A DNA stretch of 64,000 nt from Fictibacillus barbaricus (GCF_014635025.1 NZ_BMCE01000001.1:744001-808000), one strand, 5' to 3'. Shown: positions 1 through 8,903, counted from the first letter of the stretch. Numbers and translations are program-made. Notes: generated from the letters alone by a model not told the origin.

Positions 1-638
1 ACTATCCGAAAATCTGCTCTATCACCATTGGGGTACCTGGTTCTGTCGATCAGGGACGGATCATTTACATACCAAATTATGAGCATCTTCAAAACTACGA
101 TTTGAAGAAATACTTGGAAAATCGTTTCTCCGTACCTGTTATCATCGAAAATGATATGAATGCGGCGGTGCTCGGATATCACAATCGTAAGGAATCTAAG
201 AAAGGTCAATCTTTGATCTATTTTTATTTCGGGCAGAACGGTCCAGGTGCTGGAATTATGGTAAATGGAATTGTGGCAAGGGGCAGCACGCATTTTTCTG
301 GAGAAGTTTCATTCATTCCACAATATGATGACCGAAATTTCGGCCAGGCTTTAGAAAATGAAAATGTTCTGAAGAAAGCCTACACGTTCGAGGAAAAGGA
401 AATCGATGCCATCAGCAGGTTAGTTGCTTCGTTTGTAGCGATCATAAACCCTCATACGATCATTTTCTGCGAGGATGAGGTCAACGAGCTTAACATAAAT
501 CAAATTGAAAAGCAAAGTTCCATGTATGTTCCCATAGAACATCTTCCTGAACTGATCATGAGTGATTGGAAGCAAGATTATCTATTTGGCTTACAGCGTC
601 TTGGTCTGGATTGTATGATGAACGGAATGAGCAGCTAA
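1..638 (+). CDS. ROK family protein (sugar kinase or repressor), 5' end cut off
   Basis: The frame is open from base 3, so the gene starts left of the window; the TTG at 102 is internal. Visible residues match the ROK fold: a phosphate-binding ITIGVPG segment, IIENDMNAAVLGY (the usual DNDANAAALGE stretch) and a Gly-rich GPGAGIMVNG followed by GSTHFSGEVS. The ROK zinc-binding Cys cluster is not evident, so it may be a degenerate sugar-sensing protein rather than a kinase. An N-terminal DNA-binding domain cannot be judged. It sits 23 bp ahead of an MFS carrier, suggesting a shared sugar-related operon. Confidence 0.75.
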   Translation, partial: YPKICSITIGVPGSVDQGRIIYIPNYEHLQNYDLKKYLENRFSVPVIIENDMNAAVLGYHNRKESKKGQSLIYFYFGQNGPGAGIMVNGIVARGSTHFSGEVSFIPQYDDRNFGQALENENVLKKAYTFEEKEIDAISRLVASFVAIINPHTIIFCEDEVNELNINQIEKQSSMYVPIEHLPELIMSDWKQDYLFGLQRLGLDCMMNGMSS

Positions 639-661
639 AACAAAAAGAGGCGAGGTTAATT

Positions 662-1906
662 ATGGCTACATTTTTTTTAGTAATTATTTATTTGGCATTT
701 ATCAGCTTAGGTTTACCGGATTCATTGTTAGGCGTGTCATGGTCCATGATGCAGCCGGAATTTGGAGCACGGCTCGAGACCGCTGGATTGCTTTTTATGA
801 CGATCGCAGGAGGAACGATTATTTCCAGTTTTGTTAGCGGAACATTACTGAAACGCTTCGGAACGGGTATCGTCACATTTATTAGTTGTTTCATGACAGC
901 TGCAGCACTTCTTGGTTTTTATTATGCACCGTCATTAATTTGGTTATTTCTCTTTGCCATACCACTTGGACTAGGGGCAGGGGCAGTTGATGCCGGATTA
1001 AACAATTACGTTGCTACCCATTATAAAGCACAACATATGAGTTGGCTCCATTGTTTTTGGGGAATTGGGGCTACAATGGGTCCCGTCATCATGGCTCAGT
1101 TTATTTCAGAGCAAAACTCGTGGAGAAACGGTTATATTGCCATCGCAGGTCTTCAGTTTGCATTGGTTATGATCCTTTTCTTCACATTGCCTTTATGGAA
1201 TAAGATTTCAGAAAACAGTAAGATAAACGCGACGAAAAGGCAAGAAGAAATAAACGATGGAATTGGTGGAGATACGAAACACCAAAAACCTATCCAAATA
1301 AAAGGAGTTAAGTTAGCTCTTGTTTCATTCTTGTTTTACTGTGGGACGGAAGCAACGATGGGACTGTGGGGAAGCAGTTTTCTCGTCAATGTTAAAGGCT
1401 TATCGGTAGGTGTAGCGGCTAAATGGGTTTCCTTGTATTATGCGGGGATCACCATTGGAAGATTTATCACAGGATTTATTACCTTGTGGATGAGCAGCCA
1501 ACTTCTCATTCGAATCGGGCAAATCACCGCGTTAGCTGGGACGATCCTGTTACTTTTACCGTTGCCATCTATTTTTTCAATGATTGGTTTTATCCTGATC
1601 GGATTAGGGTTAGCACCTATTTTTCCATGTATGTTGCATGAGACACCAGCACGATTCGGGAAGGATCACTCTCAGACCATCATGGGCTATCAAATGGCAG
1701 TTGCCTATACAGGCAGTACATTTCTGCCACCTCTTTTCGGTTTCATGGCTGCTAATTCAACGATCGGAATCTTCCCGTTCGTGGTTGCAGGGTTTGTAGC
1801 CATCATGCTTTTGGGGTCTGAAAAGTTAACGAGTCTATTGAACAAGAACCGTTGGAGTTCGCGCGAAGATTTTTTAAATGGGGGAAAAACAACATTTGGG
1901 GAGTAA
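662..1906 (+). CDS. MFS transporter, probably sugar-related
   Basis: A 414-residue, very hydrophobic protein with about 12 predicted membrane spans and a hydrophilic central loop near residues 180-215. The ATG at 662 is preferred to an upstream in-frame start because it follows a GAGGCGAGG ribosome site and clears the ROK gene. The early SLGLPDSLLG motif is typical of one MFS subgroup. The substrate cannot be read from sequence; the preceding ROK gene suggests a carbohydrate. The next gene follows after 6 bp. Confidence 0.8.
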   Translation: MATFFLVIIYLAFISLGLPDSLLGVSWSMMQPEFGARLETAGLLFMTIAGGTIISSFVSGTLLKRFGTGIVTFISCFMTAAALLGFYYAPSLIWLFLFAIPLGLGAGAVDAGLNNYVATHYKAQHMSWLHCFWGIGATMGPVIMAQFISEQNSWRNGYIAIAGLQFALVMILFFTLPLWNKISENSKINATKRQEEINDGIGGDTKHQKPIQIKGVKLALVSFLFYCGTEATMGLWGSSFLVNVKGLSVGVAAKWVSLYYAGITIGRFITGFITLWMSSQLLIRIGQITALAGTILLLLPLPSIFSMIGFILIGLGLAPIFPCMLHETPARFGKDHSQTIMGYQMAVAYTGSTFLPPLFGFMAANSTIGIFPFVVAGFVAIMLLGSEKLTSLLNKNRWSSREDFLNGGKTTFGE

Positions 1907-1912
1907 AGCGAA

Positions 1913-2293
1913 ATGAAGATTGAACATATGGCAATCTGGGTTAAAAACTTGGAAGTGATGAAGTGGTTTTATGTCACGTATTTTAATGGAACCTCAAACA
2001 CAAAGTATTACAATCCAAACAAAGAATTTGAATCTTATTTTCTAACGTTTGAAGGTGGTGCACGATTAGAGATCATGCGTCAGTCAGGCATCGATCAGCT
2101 GGATTCTGGCAATCGAATCGGATGGGGTCATATTGCTTTTTCCTTAGGAAGTAGGGAGTCCGTCGATCTGTTAACAGCACGTTTACAGCATGATGGATAC
2201 CAGCTCGTGAATGGTCCTCGTGTAACGGGGGATGGTTATTACGAGAGTGTGATTGAGGACCCTGAAGGCAATCTCATAGAATTAACGGTGTAA
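1913..2293 (+). CDS. VOC family protein (glyoxalase/dioxygenase-like)
   Basis: A 126-residue protein with the paired beta-alpha-beta-beta-beta architecture of the vicinal oxygen chelate fold. It starts [10 protein letters not shown] with a likely metal-binding His, has a second GWGHIAFS segment, and ends [10 protein letters not shown], the classic C-terminal motif with a metal-ligand Glu. It lies 6 bp after the MFS gene, so it is probably co-transcribed. Substrate unknown; a repeat element follows and may end the operon. Confidence 0.82.
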   Translation: MKIEHMAIWVKNLEVMKWFYVTYFNGTSNTKYYNPNKEFESYFLTFEGGARLEIMRQSGIDQLDSGNRIGWGHIAFSLGSRESVDLLTARLQHDGYQLVNGPRVTGDGYYESVIEDPEGNLIELTV

Positions 2294-2372
2294 TTTAAGT
2301 GGTTAAAACTGTGGCTGTTAATGTACAACACTTCCGTTACTTACTGTTATTAAACACAATACAATTAATAAG

Positions 2373-2445
2373 TTATTCAACAAACGGGGCATTTCTGTAA
2401 TTAGAAATGTACCCGTTTTTTTATGAAGCGGGCCAGATTGTGAAT
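2373..2445 (+). repeat. dispersed repeat, full copy 1
   Basis: Terminal repeat TTATTCAACAAACGGG and the reverse arm CGGGCCAGATTGTGAAT enclose an inner stem ATTTCT/AGAAAT, extended by ACGGG/CCCGT, then a T-run. It lies after the VOC gene. Confidence 0.85.
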
Positions 2446-2537
2446 CGGTTGGATGTATTTATTCAACAAAATTTACTCCAGGATTAGAGAAAAAATAATA
2501 CGAAAATCTATTTTAACAAATATATCACCTGTTTATT

Positions 2538-3521
2538 CTAGGTCCCCCTAATTATTAGTTCTCCTTTATAGACCCTTCTGATAGTGGAAAATTTTTTTTG
2601 GCCAAGTCTGTCTAACAAACAGGTAACTAGGTCGTTGACCATCATTTCAGTCTGATTTTGAATGCTGGAAAGTGCAGGGAAAGTTGTCAGGCAAATGGGA
2701 TGGTTGTCAAAACCAATAATGGATAGTTCTTTTGGAACAGAAACACCATGTTTTTTAGCGGAAGTAAGTAATCCTACTGCTAAAAAGTCGCTGCCTGCAA
2801 GAATTCCATCATAATTGCTTTTATCTAAAAAAATTTCATCTCCTAGTATAATACCTTCTTCAATCGTGGAGTAACCACTGATCTTCTGCTGAATCGTACA
2901 TGTTTTATTTAAATCAAGATGAGCTTGTACAAACCCTTCCCATCTTTGTTGCTGAAGTGGCGTTCTTTCTTCATCCGCACAAAACAACAGGTAGTTACGA
3001 CCTTCCTTGAGCAAGTATCGGGTAGCCGAATAAACTGCTTCACTTTCATTCAGTGAAAAGACATCCAAGCATCCTGTTTGAAGTGGCTCATTGCAAACCA
3101 TCACGATTTTATCCCCAACTCTTTGTTTTATCTCTTCCTCACTTAACAGAGTATGTGTGATAATTACCGCATCCAACTCATTTTCAGTTAATTTTTCATA
3201 AATCTCGTATTCTTCATCAATAGAATAATATGTTTGGAAGATTACTATCTTATATCCAGCTTTTCGGCATTTTTCAGCGATTTTACTCACAAGCGGGCTA
3301 AAATAGGGGTGATCAAGGACAGGTATAGTCACACCAATAGTGTTAGTTGATTTAATTCTAAGATGTACTCCTCTGGCATTTCGAACAAAAGACAATTCCT
3401 CAATAGCTTTCATTACTCTTTTTCTACTGTCTTCTGATACATGTGGATGATTATTGATAACACGCGACACGGTGGACTTAGAAACACCGCTTAGACGAGC
3501 TATGTCAAGAATGGTAGCCAT
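2538..3521 (-). CDS. LacI family transcriptional regulator
   Basis: A 327-residue repressor with the family signature at the N-terminus (ATILDIARLSGVSKSTVSRV helix-turn-helix, then a hinge near residues 45-60) and a periplasmic-binding-protein-like sensor domain (GVTIPVLDHPYFSPLV onward, SIIGFDNHPI near residue 270). The ATG follows AAAGAGGACA. It is divergent from the HAD phosphatase gene, and a perfect GGGAACGTTCCC palindrome lies between them, so it probably controls that gene and itself. The ligand is unknown, likely a sugar or sugar phosphate. Confidence 0.9.
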   Translation of the reverse strand: MATILDIARLSGVSKSTVSRVINNHPHVSEDSRKRVMKAIEELSFVRNARGVHLRIKSTNTIGVTIPVLDHPYFSPLVSKIAEKCRKAGYKIVIFQTYYSIDEEYEIYEKLTENELDAVIITHTLLSEEEIKQRVGDKIVMVCNEPLQTGCLDVFSLNESEAVYSATRYLLKEGRNYLLFCADEERTPLQQQRWEGFVQAHLDLNKTCTIQQKISGYSTIEEGIILGDEIFLDKSNYDGILAGSDFLAVGLLTSAKKHGVSVPKELSIIGFDNHPICLTTFPALSSIQNQTEMMVNDLVTCLLDRLGQKKFSTIRRVYKGELIIRGT

Positions 3522-3545
3522 TTTTTGTCCTCTTTAAAAAATATA

Positions 3546-3564
3546 TTGACCTGGGAACGTTCCC
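3546..3564. promoter_or_regulatory. LacI-type operator palindrome next to a TTGACC element
   Basis: GGGAACGTTCCC (3553-3564) is a perfect 12-bp palindrome with the central CG common in LacI-family operators. It directly follows TTGACC (3546-3551), a possible -35 for the rightward gene; no good -10 stands at the ideal distance. Operator role is inferred. Confidence 0.55.
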
Positions 3565-3606
3565 TGCCTGTAACCTATAAAACACATAGTACAGGAGGGA
3601 TTAAAG

Positions 3607-4434
3607 GTGCCATTAAAAGTATACCATTCTAACGGAAATCCTGAATACTTATTGCTTTTTGATTTTGATGAGACATACTATCCACACGAGCTAAAAGGTT
3701 GGCAGTTAAAAGATTTATATGAGCTTGAGGATTATCTTGAAAAGATTCTTCATGAGAAAAATGTCCGGATTGGTTGGGTAACAGGGAGTAGTTTGGTTGA
3801 TATCCATAAAAAAATGAGAGCAGCCCGGATGCGTTACCTTCCACATTTTATTGCTTCCGACCTAGGAACAGAGTTGTGGGAGATCAATCAAAAGGGAGAA
3901 TTTTATCAAAATCAAACATGGTTGAAAAGAATAAAAAGGTCGGGCTTCAGTCATAGAGTAGTTGAAGAGTTGATTAATGATTTAAGGCTGCTGTACGGGA
4001 TAACGTTACACAAACAAACACAATTTGGTCAACAATTGTTTAAGATGAATTATTATTATTTTATAGAGGAACATGTAAGGGTTAAGTATGATCTTGATAC
4101 TATAAGAAGATTAGCAGGCAATAGCGGAATATATATTAATATTAACCGTTGTAACCCTCTTGCAGGAGATCCAGTAAATGCTTTTGATGTAGATTTTATT
4201 CCACAAAAAACAGGTAAACGAGCAGTAGTAGAATTTTTAATGAAACAGTATAAGATCTCGTTTAAAAATACATTTGCTTTTGGGGATAGTGGGAATGATA
4301 TTGAAATGCTTAAAGCGGTTCAACATGGATATTTGTTAAAAAATGCCACAGAAGAAGCAAAACTATTACATCATACTATTACGTCAGAGCCTTATGCCAA
4401 AGGTATCCAAAACGTTTGTAGTAATTACTTTTGA
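3607..4434 (+). CDS. HAD superfamily (Cof/sucrose-phosphatase type) hydrolase
   Basis: A 275-residue HAD phosphatase. Motif I is LLFDFDETY with nucleophile Asp, motif II is IGWVTGSS, and motif IV is AFGDSGNDIEML with the metal-binding Asp pair; a C2-type cap lies between. The GTG start at 3607 follows ACAGGAGGGA. The subgroup acts on sugar phosphates, and divergence from a LacI regulator supports a carbohydrate role. Exact substrate unknown. Confidence 0.85.
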   Translation: MPLKVYHSNGNPEYLLLFDFDETYYPHELKGWQLKDLYELEDYLEKILHEKNVRIGWVTGSSLVDIHKKMRAARMRYLPHFIASDLGTELWEINQKGEFYQNQTWLKRIKRSGFSHRVVEELINDLRLLYGITLHKQTQFGQQLFKMNYYYFIEEHVRVKYDLDTIRRLAGNSGIYININRCNPLAGDPVNAFDVDFIPQKTGKRAVVEFLMKQYKISFKNTFAFGDSGNDIEMLKAVQHGYLLKNATEEAKLLHHTITSEPYAKGIQNVCSNYF

Positions 4435-4531
4435 TTGTTATTAAATAGTAGTTCATGATTAAAACATGGTGTTATAAATGACTTCATGGAAGGTTGCCCG
4501 GATGATTAAAAAAAATGTTCAAAGATTTATG

Positions 4532-4563
4532 TTATTCAACAATAGGGTGCGATTGTTGAATAA
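4532..4563 (+). repeat. minimal palindromic form of the dispersed repeat
   Basis: TTATTCAACAAT (4532-4543) and ATTGTTGAATAA (4552-4563) are perfect inverted arms around an 8-base AGGGTGCG centre. The inner hairpin and T-run of longer copies are absent. It lies after the HAD gene. Confidence 0.8.
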
Positions 4564-4596
4564 GGTGGTTTTTAAACAACTTTATTATTATTAATT

Positions 4597-4803
4597 TTAG
4601 AGACTCTTATTTAATACGAAGAAAATATTTAACGTTATCTTGCTCGGTAATTGTAGATAAATGTGATAATGTTTGTCTTTTACAATTGAAGATCTACACA
4701 CTTTATAAATTTCAACGATTGGGTGCATTTCTTCAATCTGCTGAAGCAATCGCAATAATGTAACTGAGGTCTTGGTTGTGATTCTGCTGAGGTTTAGCGG
4801 CAA
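4597..4803 (-). pseudogene. possible IS630-family transposase remnant
   Basis: A 68-codon minus-strand stretch reads TLLRLLQQIEEMHPIVEIYK, then CRSSIVKD, then YLQLPSKITLNI. This order resembles IS630 transposases (LL..IE..HP...IY, then YRS.LVK, then FLPPYSP.LN.IE) with the DNARYY segment missing. No intact gene or terminal repeat is visible. Part of it (4711-4736) also matches the left half of the dispersed repeat at 24 of 26 positions, so chance or a repeat insertion are alternatives. Low confidence. Confidence 0.35.
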
Positions 4804-4884
4804 CTCCGACCTGAAGTTAAGGTATTATTTTGTAAATCGGAACTTTATATTGGACCGTTATATAGAACTTAACAAATATATCCT

Positions 4885-4913
4885 TTGAGATACACTTAAA
4901 GTAAGTGTTATTA
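4885..4913 (+). promoter_or_regulatory. candidate promoter with dyad operator for the YitT gene
   Basis: TTGAGA (4885-4890), 17 bp, TTATTA (4908-4913). The spacer holds the perfect dyad ACACTTA-AAG-TAAGTGT (4892-4908), placed where a repressor would block transcription. No cognate regulator is obvious nearby. Confidence 0.5.
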
Positions 4914-4960
4914 TATCTAATTATGATAGCAATGTTCTTTAAAGAAAGGATAAGGTAAAG

Positions 4961-5830
4961 TTGAAGAAACATACATCTCAGACAAAATTACTCAATGAAT
5001 ACATTTCTATTATCTTAGGTTCTATATTAGTTGGCTTATCGTATAATGTTTTTTTATTACCAGCTAGGCTTGCAGCAGGTGGCGTTTCTGGTATAAGTAC
5101 TATCCTTTATGAGCTAAATCAGTATAACCCGGCATATGTACAATGGATGATTAATATTCCACTTTTTATTGTCGGTTTTCTGCTCCTTGGAAAAGACTTT
5201 AGTTTAAAGACGTTAGTAGGTATCTTTTTTGTTCCATTCACCATTTGGCTTAGTACCGATATTCCCTTTAAAATTGATAATCCTTTGTTATCAGCTATCT
5301 ACGGGGGGATCATGCTAGGAGTTGGACTTGGAATTGTGTATCGTGGAAAGGGATCAACAGGAGGATTAGCTACGGTGGCACAAATCCTTAAAAAGTATAC
5401 AGGGCTATCAAGTGGCTACTCCCAGTTAATCGTTGATGGTTTTGTTGTTATCAGTTCTGCTCTTGTTTTTAATTTAGAACTAGCTTTATATGCAATGATG
5501 TCAATTTATGTAACGAGTAAAGTGATTGACTTTGTTCAACTCCAAACCTCACCATCCAAACTGGTACTCATTATTACTGAACAAGAAGAACTTATTCAGT
5601 CTATTATTAAAGATGAAATTGATCGAGGTCTTACAAAAATCCGCTCGATCGGCGGCTTTTCTAATAAAGAAAAAACAATGATCCTATGTGTTGTTGAGCA
5701 GGAGGAAGCTATTTATTTGAAGAAAGTGATGCAAGAGCAAGAACCTACTTCCTTTGTTGTATTCCTCAATGCCTCTGATATCCTTGGACGAGGTTTTTCA
5801 CTATCAAAATTATATGGATCAGCAAGGTAA
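4961..5830 (+). CDS. YitT family membrane protein (DUF161 + DUF2179)
   Basis: A 289-residue protein with five or six N-terminal membrane spans containing the family's ARLAAGGVSGIS and GIVYRGKGSTGGL motifs, and a soluble C-terminal DUF2179 domain (about residues 205-285, EIDRGLTKIRSIGGFS). The TTG start follows GAAAGGATAAGG. Family members are common in Firmicutes in several paralogues; transport function is unproven. It stands alone and is followed by a strong terminator. Confidence 0.88.
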   Translation: MKKHTSQTKLLNEYISIILGSILVGLSYNVFLLPARLAAGGVSGISTILYELNQYNPAYVQWMINIPLFIVGFLLLGKDFSLKTLVGIFFVPFTIWLSTDIPFKIDNPLLSAIYGGIMLGVGLGIVYRGKGSTGGLATVAQILKKYTGLSSGYSQLIVDGFVVISSALVFNLELALYAMMSIYVTSKVIDFVQLQTSPSKLVLIITEQEELIQSIIKDEIDRGLTKIRSIGGFSNKEKTMILCVVEQEEAIYLKKVMQEQEPTSFVVFLNASDILGRGFSLSKLYGSAR

Positions 5831-5913
5831 GTGTTGGTGTTTTTACTCTTCCCTTGAAAAGGCAATGTCCCCTCCCATAGAAAGACCTCCCATATAGACT
5901 TAAGGCTACACGT

Positions 5914-5950
5914 AAAAACTCCTTAGATTCATAGATTCTAAGGAGTTTTT
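5914..5950 (+). terminator. intrinsic terminator after the YitT gene
   Basis: Fourteen-base arms AAAAACTCCTTAGA and TCTAAGGAGTTTTT around a 9-base loop; it works on paper in either direction. The rest of 5831-6131 holds nothing else that I recognise. Confidence 0.9.
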
Positions 5951-6131
5951 GATTGTTCAAATCAAGCATGGAGAAGCATCGTACTTAAAGTAACGGGGCA
6001 GTTTAGTAGAAGAGCTGTGTTTATTTTATGTGACAATGTGACCATATTTTTGAAAAAGAAAAGGAAATAATAGAAAATGAATATGACTTGATATATACCT
6101 GTTTTGTAATCTTTTATTTAGGAGTGGGAAG

Positions 6132-6827
6132 ATGAGAGATATTTCGATATTAATAGCTGATGATGAGGAGGACATTGCTGATCTGATTGCCATCCATTTA
6201 GAAAAAGAAGGGTATCATGTTATTAAAGTGTCGGATGGACAAGAGGCTGTTGGTGTAGTCGAGACTCAATCGATTGATTTGCTGATTTTGGATATTATGA
6301 TGCCGAAAATGGATGGATATGAAGTAACCCGCCGCATTCGCGAACGGCATAATATGCCCATCATCTTTTTGAGTGCTAAAACATCTGATTTCGATAAAGT
6401 ACAGGGACTGGTTATTGGAGCAGATGATTATATGACTAAACCATTCACCACGATAGAATTGGTTGCTCGTGTAAATGCTCAGCTCCGGCGTTTTATGAAG
6501 CTAAATCAGCCGAAAACAGATAATAAAACCTCCTTGGAATATGGCGGGTTAGTGATTACTCCTGATCAGCGCACAGTAACCCTATATGGTGAAAGCATCG
6601 AGCTTACGCCGAAAGAGTTTGACATTTTGTATTTACTTGCGAGTCATCCAAAGAAGGTTTATAGTGTGGAAAATATTTTTCAACATGTGTGGGGAGAAGC
6701 ATACTTTGAAAGTGGCAATACTGTCATGGTACATATTCGTACGTTGCGGAAAAAACTTGAAGCAGGCAAACAGAACCACAAATGGATTAAAACCGTGTGG
6801 GGAGTGGGGTATTCCTTCAATGGCTAA
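6132..6827 (+). CDS. vanR-like: VanR-like OmpR-family response regulator
   Basis: A 231-residue regulator: receiver domain with acidic pocket DDEED at 10-14, phospho-acceptor Asp54 in LLILDIMMP and Lys in TKPF, then a winged-helix domain (ELTPKEFDILYLLASHPKKV, ending GVGYSFNG). It overlaps the following kinase start by 8 bp, a standard coupled pair. The VanR subgroup assignment rests on overall resemblance and on the vanY-type gene downstream. ATG follows TTAGGAGTGGGAAG. Confidence 0.88.
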   Translation: MRDISILIADDEEDIADLIAIHLEKEGYHVIKVSDGQEAVGVVETQSIDLLILDIMMPKMDGYEVTRRIRERHNMPIIFLSAKTSDFDKVQGLVIGADDYMTKPFTTIELVARVNAQLRRFMKLNQPKTDNKTSLEYGGLVITPDQRTVTLYGESIELTPKEFDILYLLASHPKKVYSVENIFQHVWGEAYFESGNTVMVHIRTLRKKLEAGKQNHKWIKTVWGVGYSFNG

Positions 6828-7932
6828 AATGGTACACAGCTTTCGTTCAAAGATGGTGCTATTATTTGGTTTTAGTATGATTTTTTCTGGAATTATAACG
6901 TTTATAGTCTTTAAATCACTCCAATTCTATTATCACTCGAATGTCCAGTATGGTGACCGACTGGAATATTATCGGAAAATTATGAACCGAATTGGCGACA
7001 TTAACGTCTTTTTACTACTATTTATCCCGCTTTCGTTCATGTTCTTTTACTTACTCACGCAGCGATATTCTAGCTATTTTAACAAGATTTCAATTGGAAT
7101 TCATTATCTCTCTCGGGGAGACTTTTCACATCAAATTCAAATTGAGTCAAATGATGAATTTCGAGATATTGCCCATGATATTAATTTGGCAAGTGAAAAA
7201 TTGAAACAAGCTGTAGAAAGAGGAGATTTTTCGGAAAGCAGCAAGGATCAATTGGTCGTAAATCTAGCTCATGATTTGCGGACTCCGCTTACCTCTGTTT
7301 TAGGATATTTGGATTTGATCCTTAAGGATGAGAGCTTGACTAAAGAACAAGTCAGACATTTTTTAACGATTGCCTTTACTAAATCTCAACGTTTAGAAAG
7401 GTTAATTGATGAATTATTCGAAATAACTAGAATGAACTATGGTATGCTTCCAGTTGAAAAAAAGAGAATAAATTTAACTGACCTGCTTAATCAATTAAAG
7501 GAAGAATTGTATCCTGTATTCAAAAAGAATCATTTGGTCGCTCGGATGGATAGTACACCCCATTTACCCATTTTTTGCGATGGAGAATTGTTAGCACGTG
7601 TGTTTGAAAATCTTCTAACCAATGCCATTCGTTATGGATATGAAGGTCAGTATGTCGATATTAACGGCTTTATTGATGCAGATGAAGTGGTCGTTCAAGT
7701 TGTGAATTATGGAGATAGCATTCCTCCGGATGAACTCCCGCATCTCTTTGATATGTTCTATACCGGTGACAAAGCACGAACGCATCAAGAAGATAGCACT
7801 GGTCTTGGCTTGTTCATTGCGAAGAATATTGTGGAGCAGCATAATGGAACCATTACTGTTGAAAGCAGTGTCATCAAGACAATTTTTGAAGTTCGTTTAC
7901 CAAAGGAAAGTGAACCAATTAATGAAGATTAG
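6820..7932 (+). CDS. vanS-like: VanS-like sensor histidine kinase
   Basis: A 370-residue membrane kinase: a first span near residues 12-32, a short extracellular loop, a second span near 62-82, a HAMP linker, the H-box NLAHDLRTPL with His151, an N-box ENLLTNAIRYG, and GLGLFIAKNIVEQH for ATP binding. The ATG at 6820 overlaps the regulator stop; an open extension upstream in the regulator's reading region is not real. The extracytoplasmic loop is small, as in VanS proteins that sense cell-wall antibiotics or stress. Confidence 0.87.
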   Translation: MAKMVHSFRSKMVLLFGFSMIFSGIITFIVFKSLQFYYHSNVQYGDRLEYYRKIMNRIGDINVFLLLFIPLSFMFFYLLTQRYSSYFNKISIGIHYLSRGDFSHQIQIESNDEFRDIAHDINLASEKLKQAVERGDFSESSKDQLVVNLAHDLRTPLTSVLGYLDLILKDESLTKEQVRHFLTIAFTKSQRLERLIDELFEITRMNYGMLPVEKKRINLTDLLNQLKEELYPVFKKNHLVARMDSTPHLPIFCDGELLARVFENLLTNAIRYGYEGQYVDINGFIDADEVVVQVVNYGDSIPPDELPHLFDMFYTGDKARTHQEDSTGLGLFIAKNIVEQHNGTITVESSVIKTIFEVRLPKESEPINED

Positions 7933-8035
7933 CAGTAATTACAGGATTTAAGAAAAATTTAATATTTACCCTACTCTTTTTTTTAATAGTTTTTCCTATT
8001 CTTTAAGCAAGGAAGAATAAGGAGGAAACTGAAAA

Positions 8036-8902
8036 ATGAAGAAGTGGGGCTTTATATTATTAGTTTGCTTGGGGTTAACTTTCGTTAATATTGAACCTAT
8101 TTTTGAACCAAAAGTAGAAATACAAAATTATGATCAAAATGAAAATGATAAAGATGATAGAAGGACTTCTGAAAATATCCAAAAAGAGATTGCAGAAGAT
8201 CAAATCTATCAAGGAAATTTGCTTTTGGTCAACATTGAATATCCGGTTCACCCGGAAAGTATTAAATCGGATGTCATCAATCTATCTGCGCACAATGAAT
8301 TGACAAAGGATTACGGATTGTTAAATAGCGAAATTTATTTGTCAGAGGATGTTGCACGTGAATTTTCAGAGATGATAGCTACAGCAAAAAAAGAAGGAGT
8401 TCGAAATTTCTCCATTAATAGTGGCTTTCGAGGCTTTGATGAGCAAAGTGTGCTTTATCAAGAAATGGGTTCTGACTATGCCTTGCCAGCTGGCAATAGC
8501 GAACACAATTTGGGCCTATCGCTTGATGTAGGATCTACTCAAATGAAGATGGCCGATGCACCTGAAGGAAAGTGGATAGAAGAAAATGCTTGGAAATACG
8601 GATTCATTTTACGCTATCCAAAGGATAAGACAGAAATAACTGGTATTCAATATGAACCGTGGCATATCCGCTATGTTGGTTTGCCACATAGTGCAATTAT
8701 GAAGGAAAAAAATTTTGCTTTCGAAGAGTATTTAGATTACCTAAAAGAAGAAAAACACATTTCTGCTAGTATTAACGGGGAAAAATACTCAATTACTTAT
8801 TACTCCATTTCTCAAAGCAGGATGATTAACGTACCGGATAATAAATATTTTGAGATTTCAGGTAACAATATGGATGGAGTAATTGTGACCGTTTATAAAT
8901 GA
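8036..8902 (+). CDS. vanY-like: VanY-like D,D-carboxypeptidase (peptidase M15B)
   Basis: A 288-residue exported protein with an N-terminal signal/anchor (KKWGFILLVCLGLTFVNI). The zinc D,D-carboxypeptidase motifs are present: SGFRGFDEQ near 129-137, SEHNLGLSLDVG with ligands His157 and Asp164, and EPWHIRYVG with His210. The family removes the terminal D-Ala from peptidoglycan precursors. It lies about 100 bp after the VanS-like gene. There are no vanH, vanA or vanX genes nearby, so it is not a full glycopeptide-resistance operon. ATG follows AAGGAGGAAACTG. Confidence 0.9.
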   Translation: MKKWGFILLVCLGLTFVNIEPIFEPKVEIQNYDQNENDKDDRRTSENIQKEIAEDQIYQGNLLLVNIEYPVHPESIKSDVINLSAHNELTKDYGLLNSEIYLSEDVAREFSEMIATAKKEGVRNFSINSGFRGFDEQSVLYQEMGSDYALPAGNSEHNLGLSLDVGSTQMKMADAPEGKWIEENAWKYGFILRYPKDKTEITGIQYEPWHIRYVGLPHSAIMKEKNFAFEEYLDYLKEEKHISASINGEKYSITYYSISQSRMINVPDNKYFEISGNNMDGVIVTVYK

Positions 8903-8903
8903 T

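Noticed and set aside
6586-6819. Extension of the sensor kinase into the response-regulator gene
   Set aside because: Overlaps a well-defined regulator in another frame; the ATG at 6820 is the coupled start.
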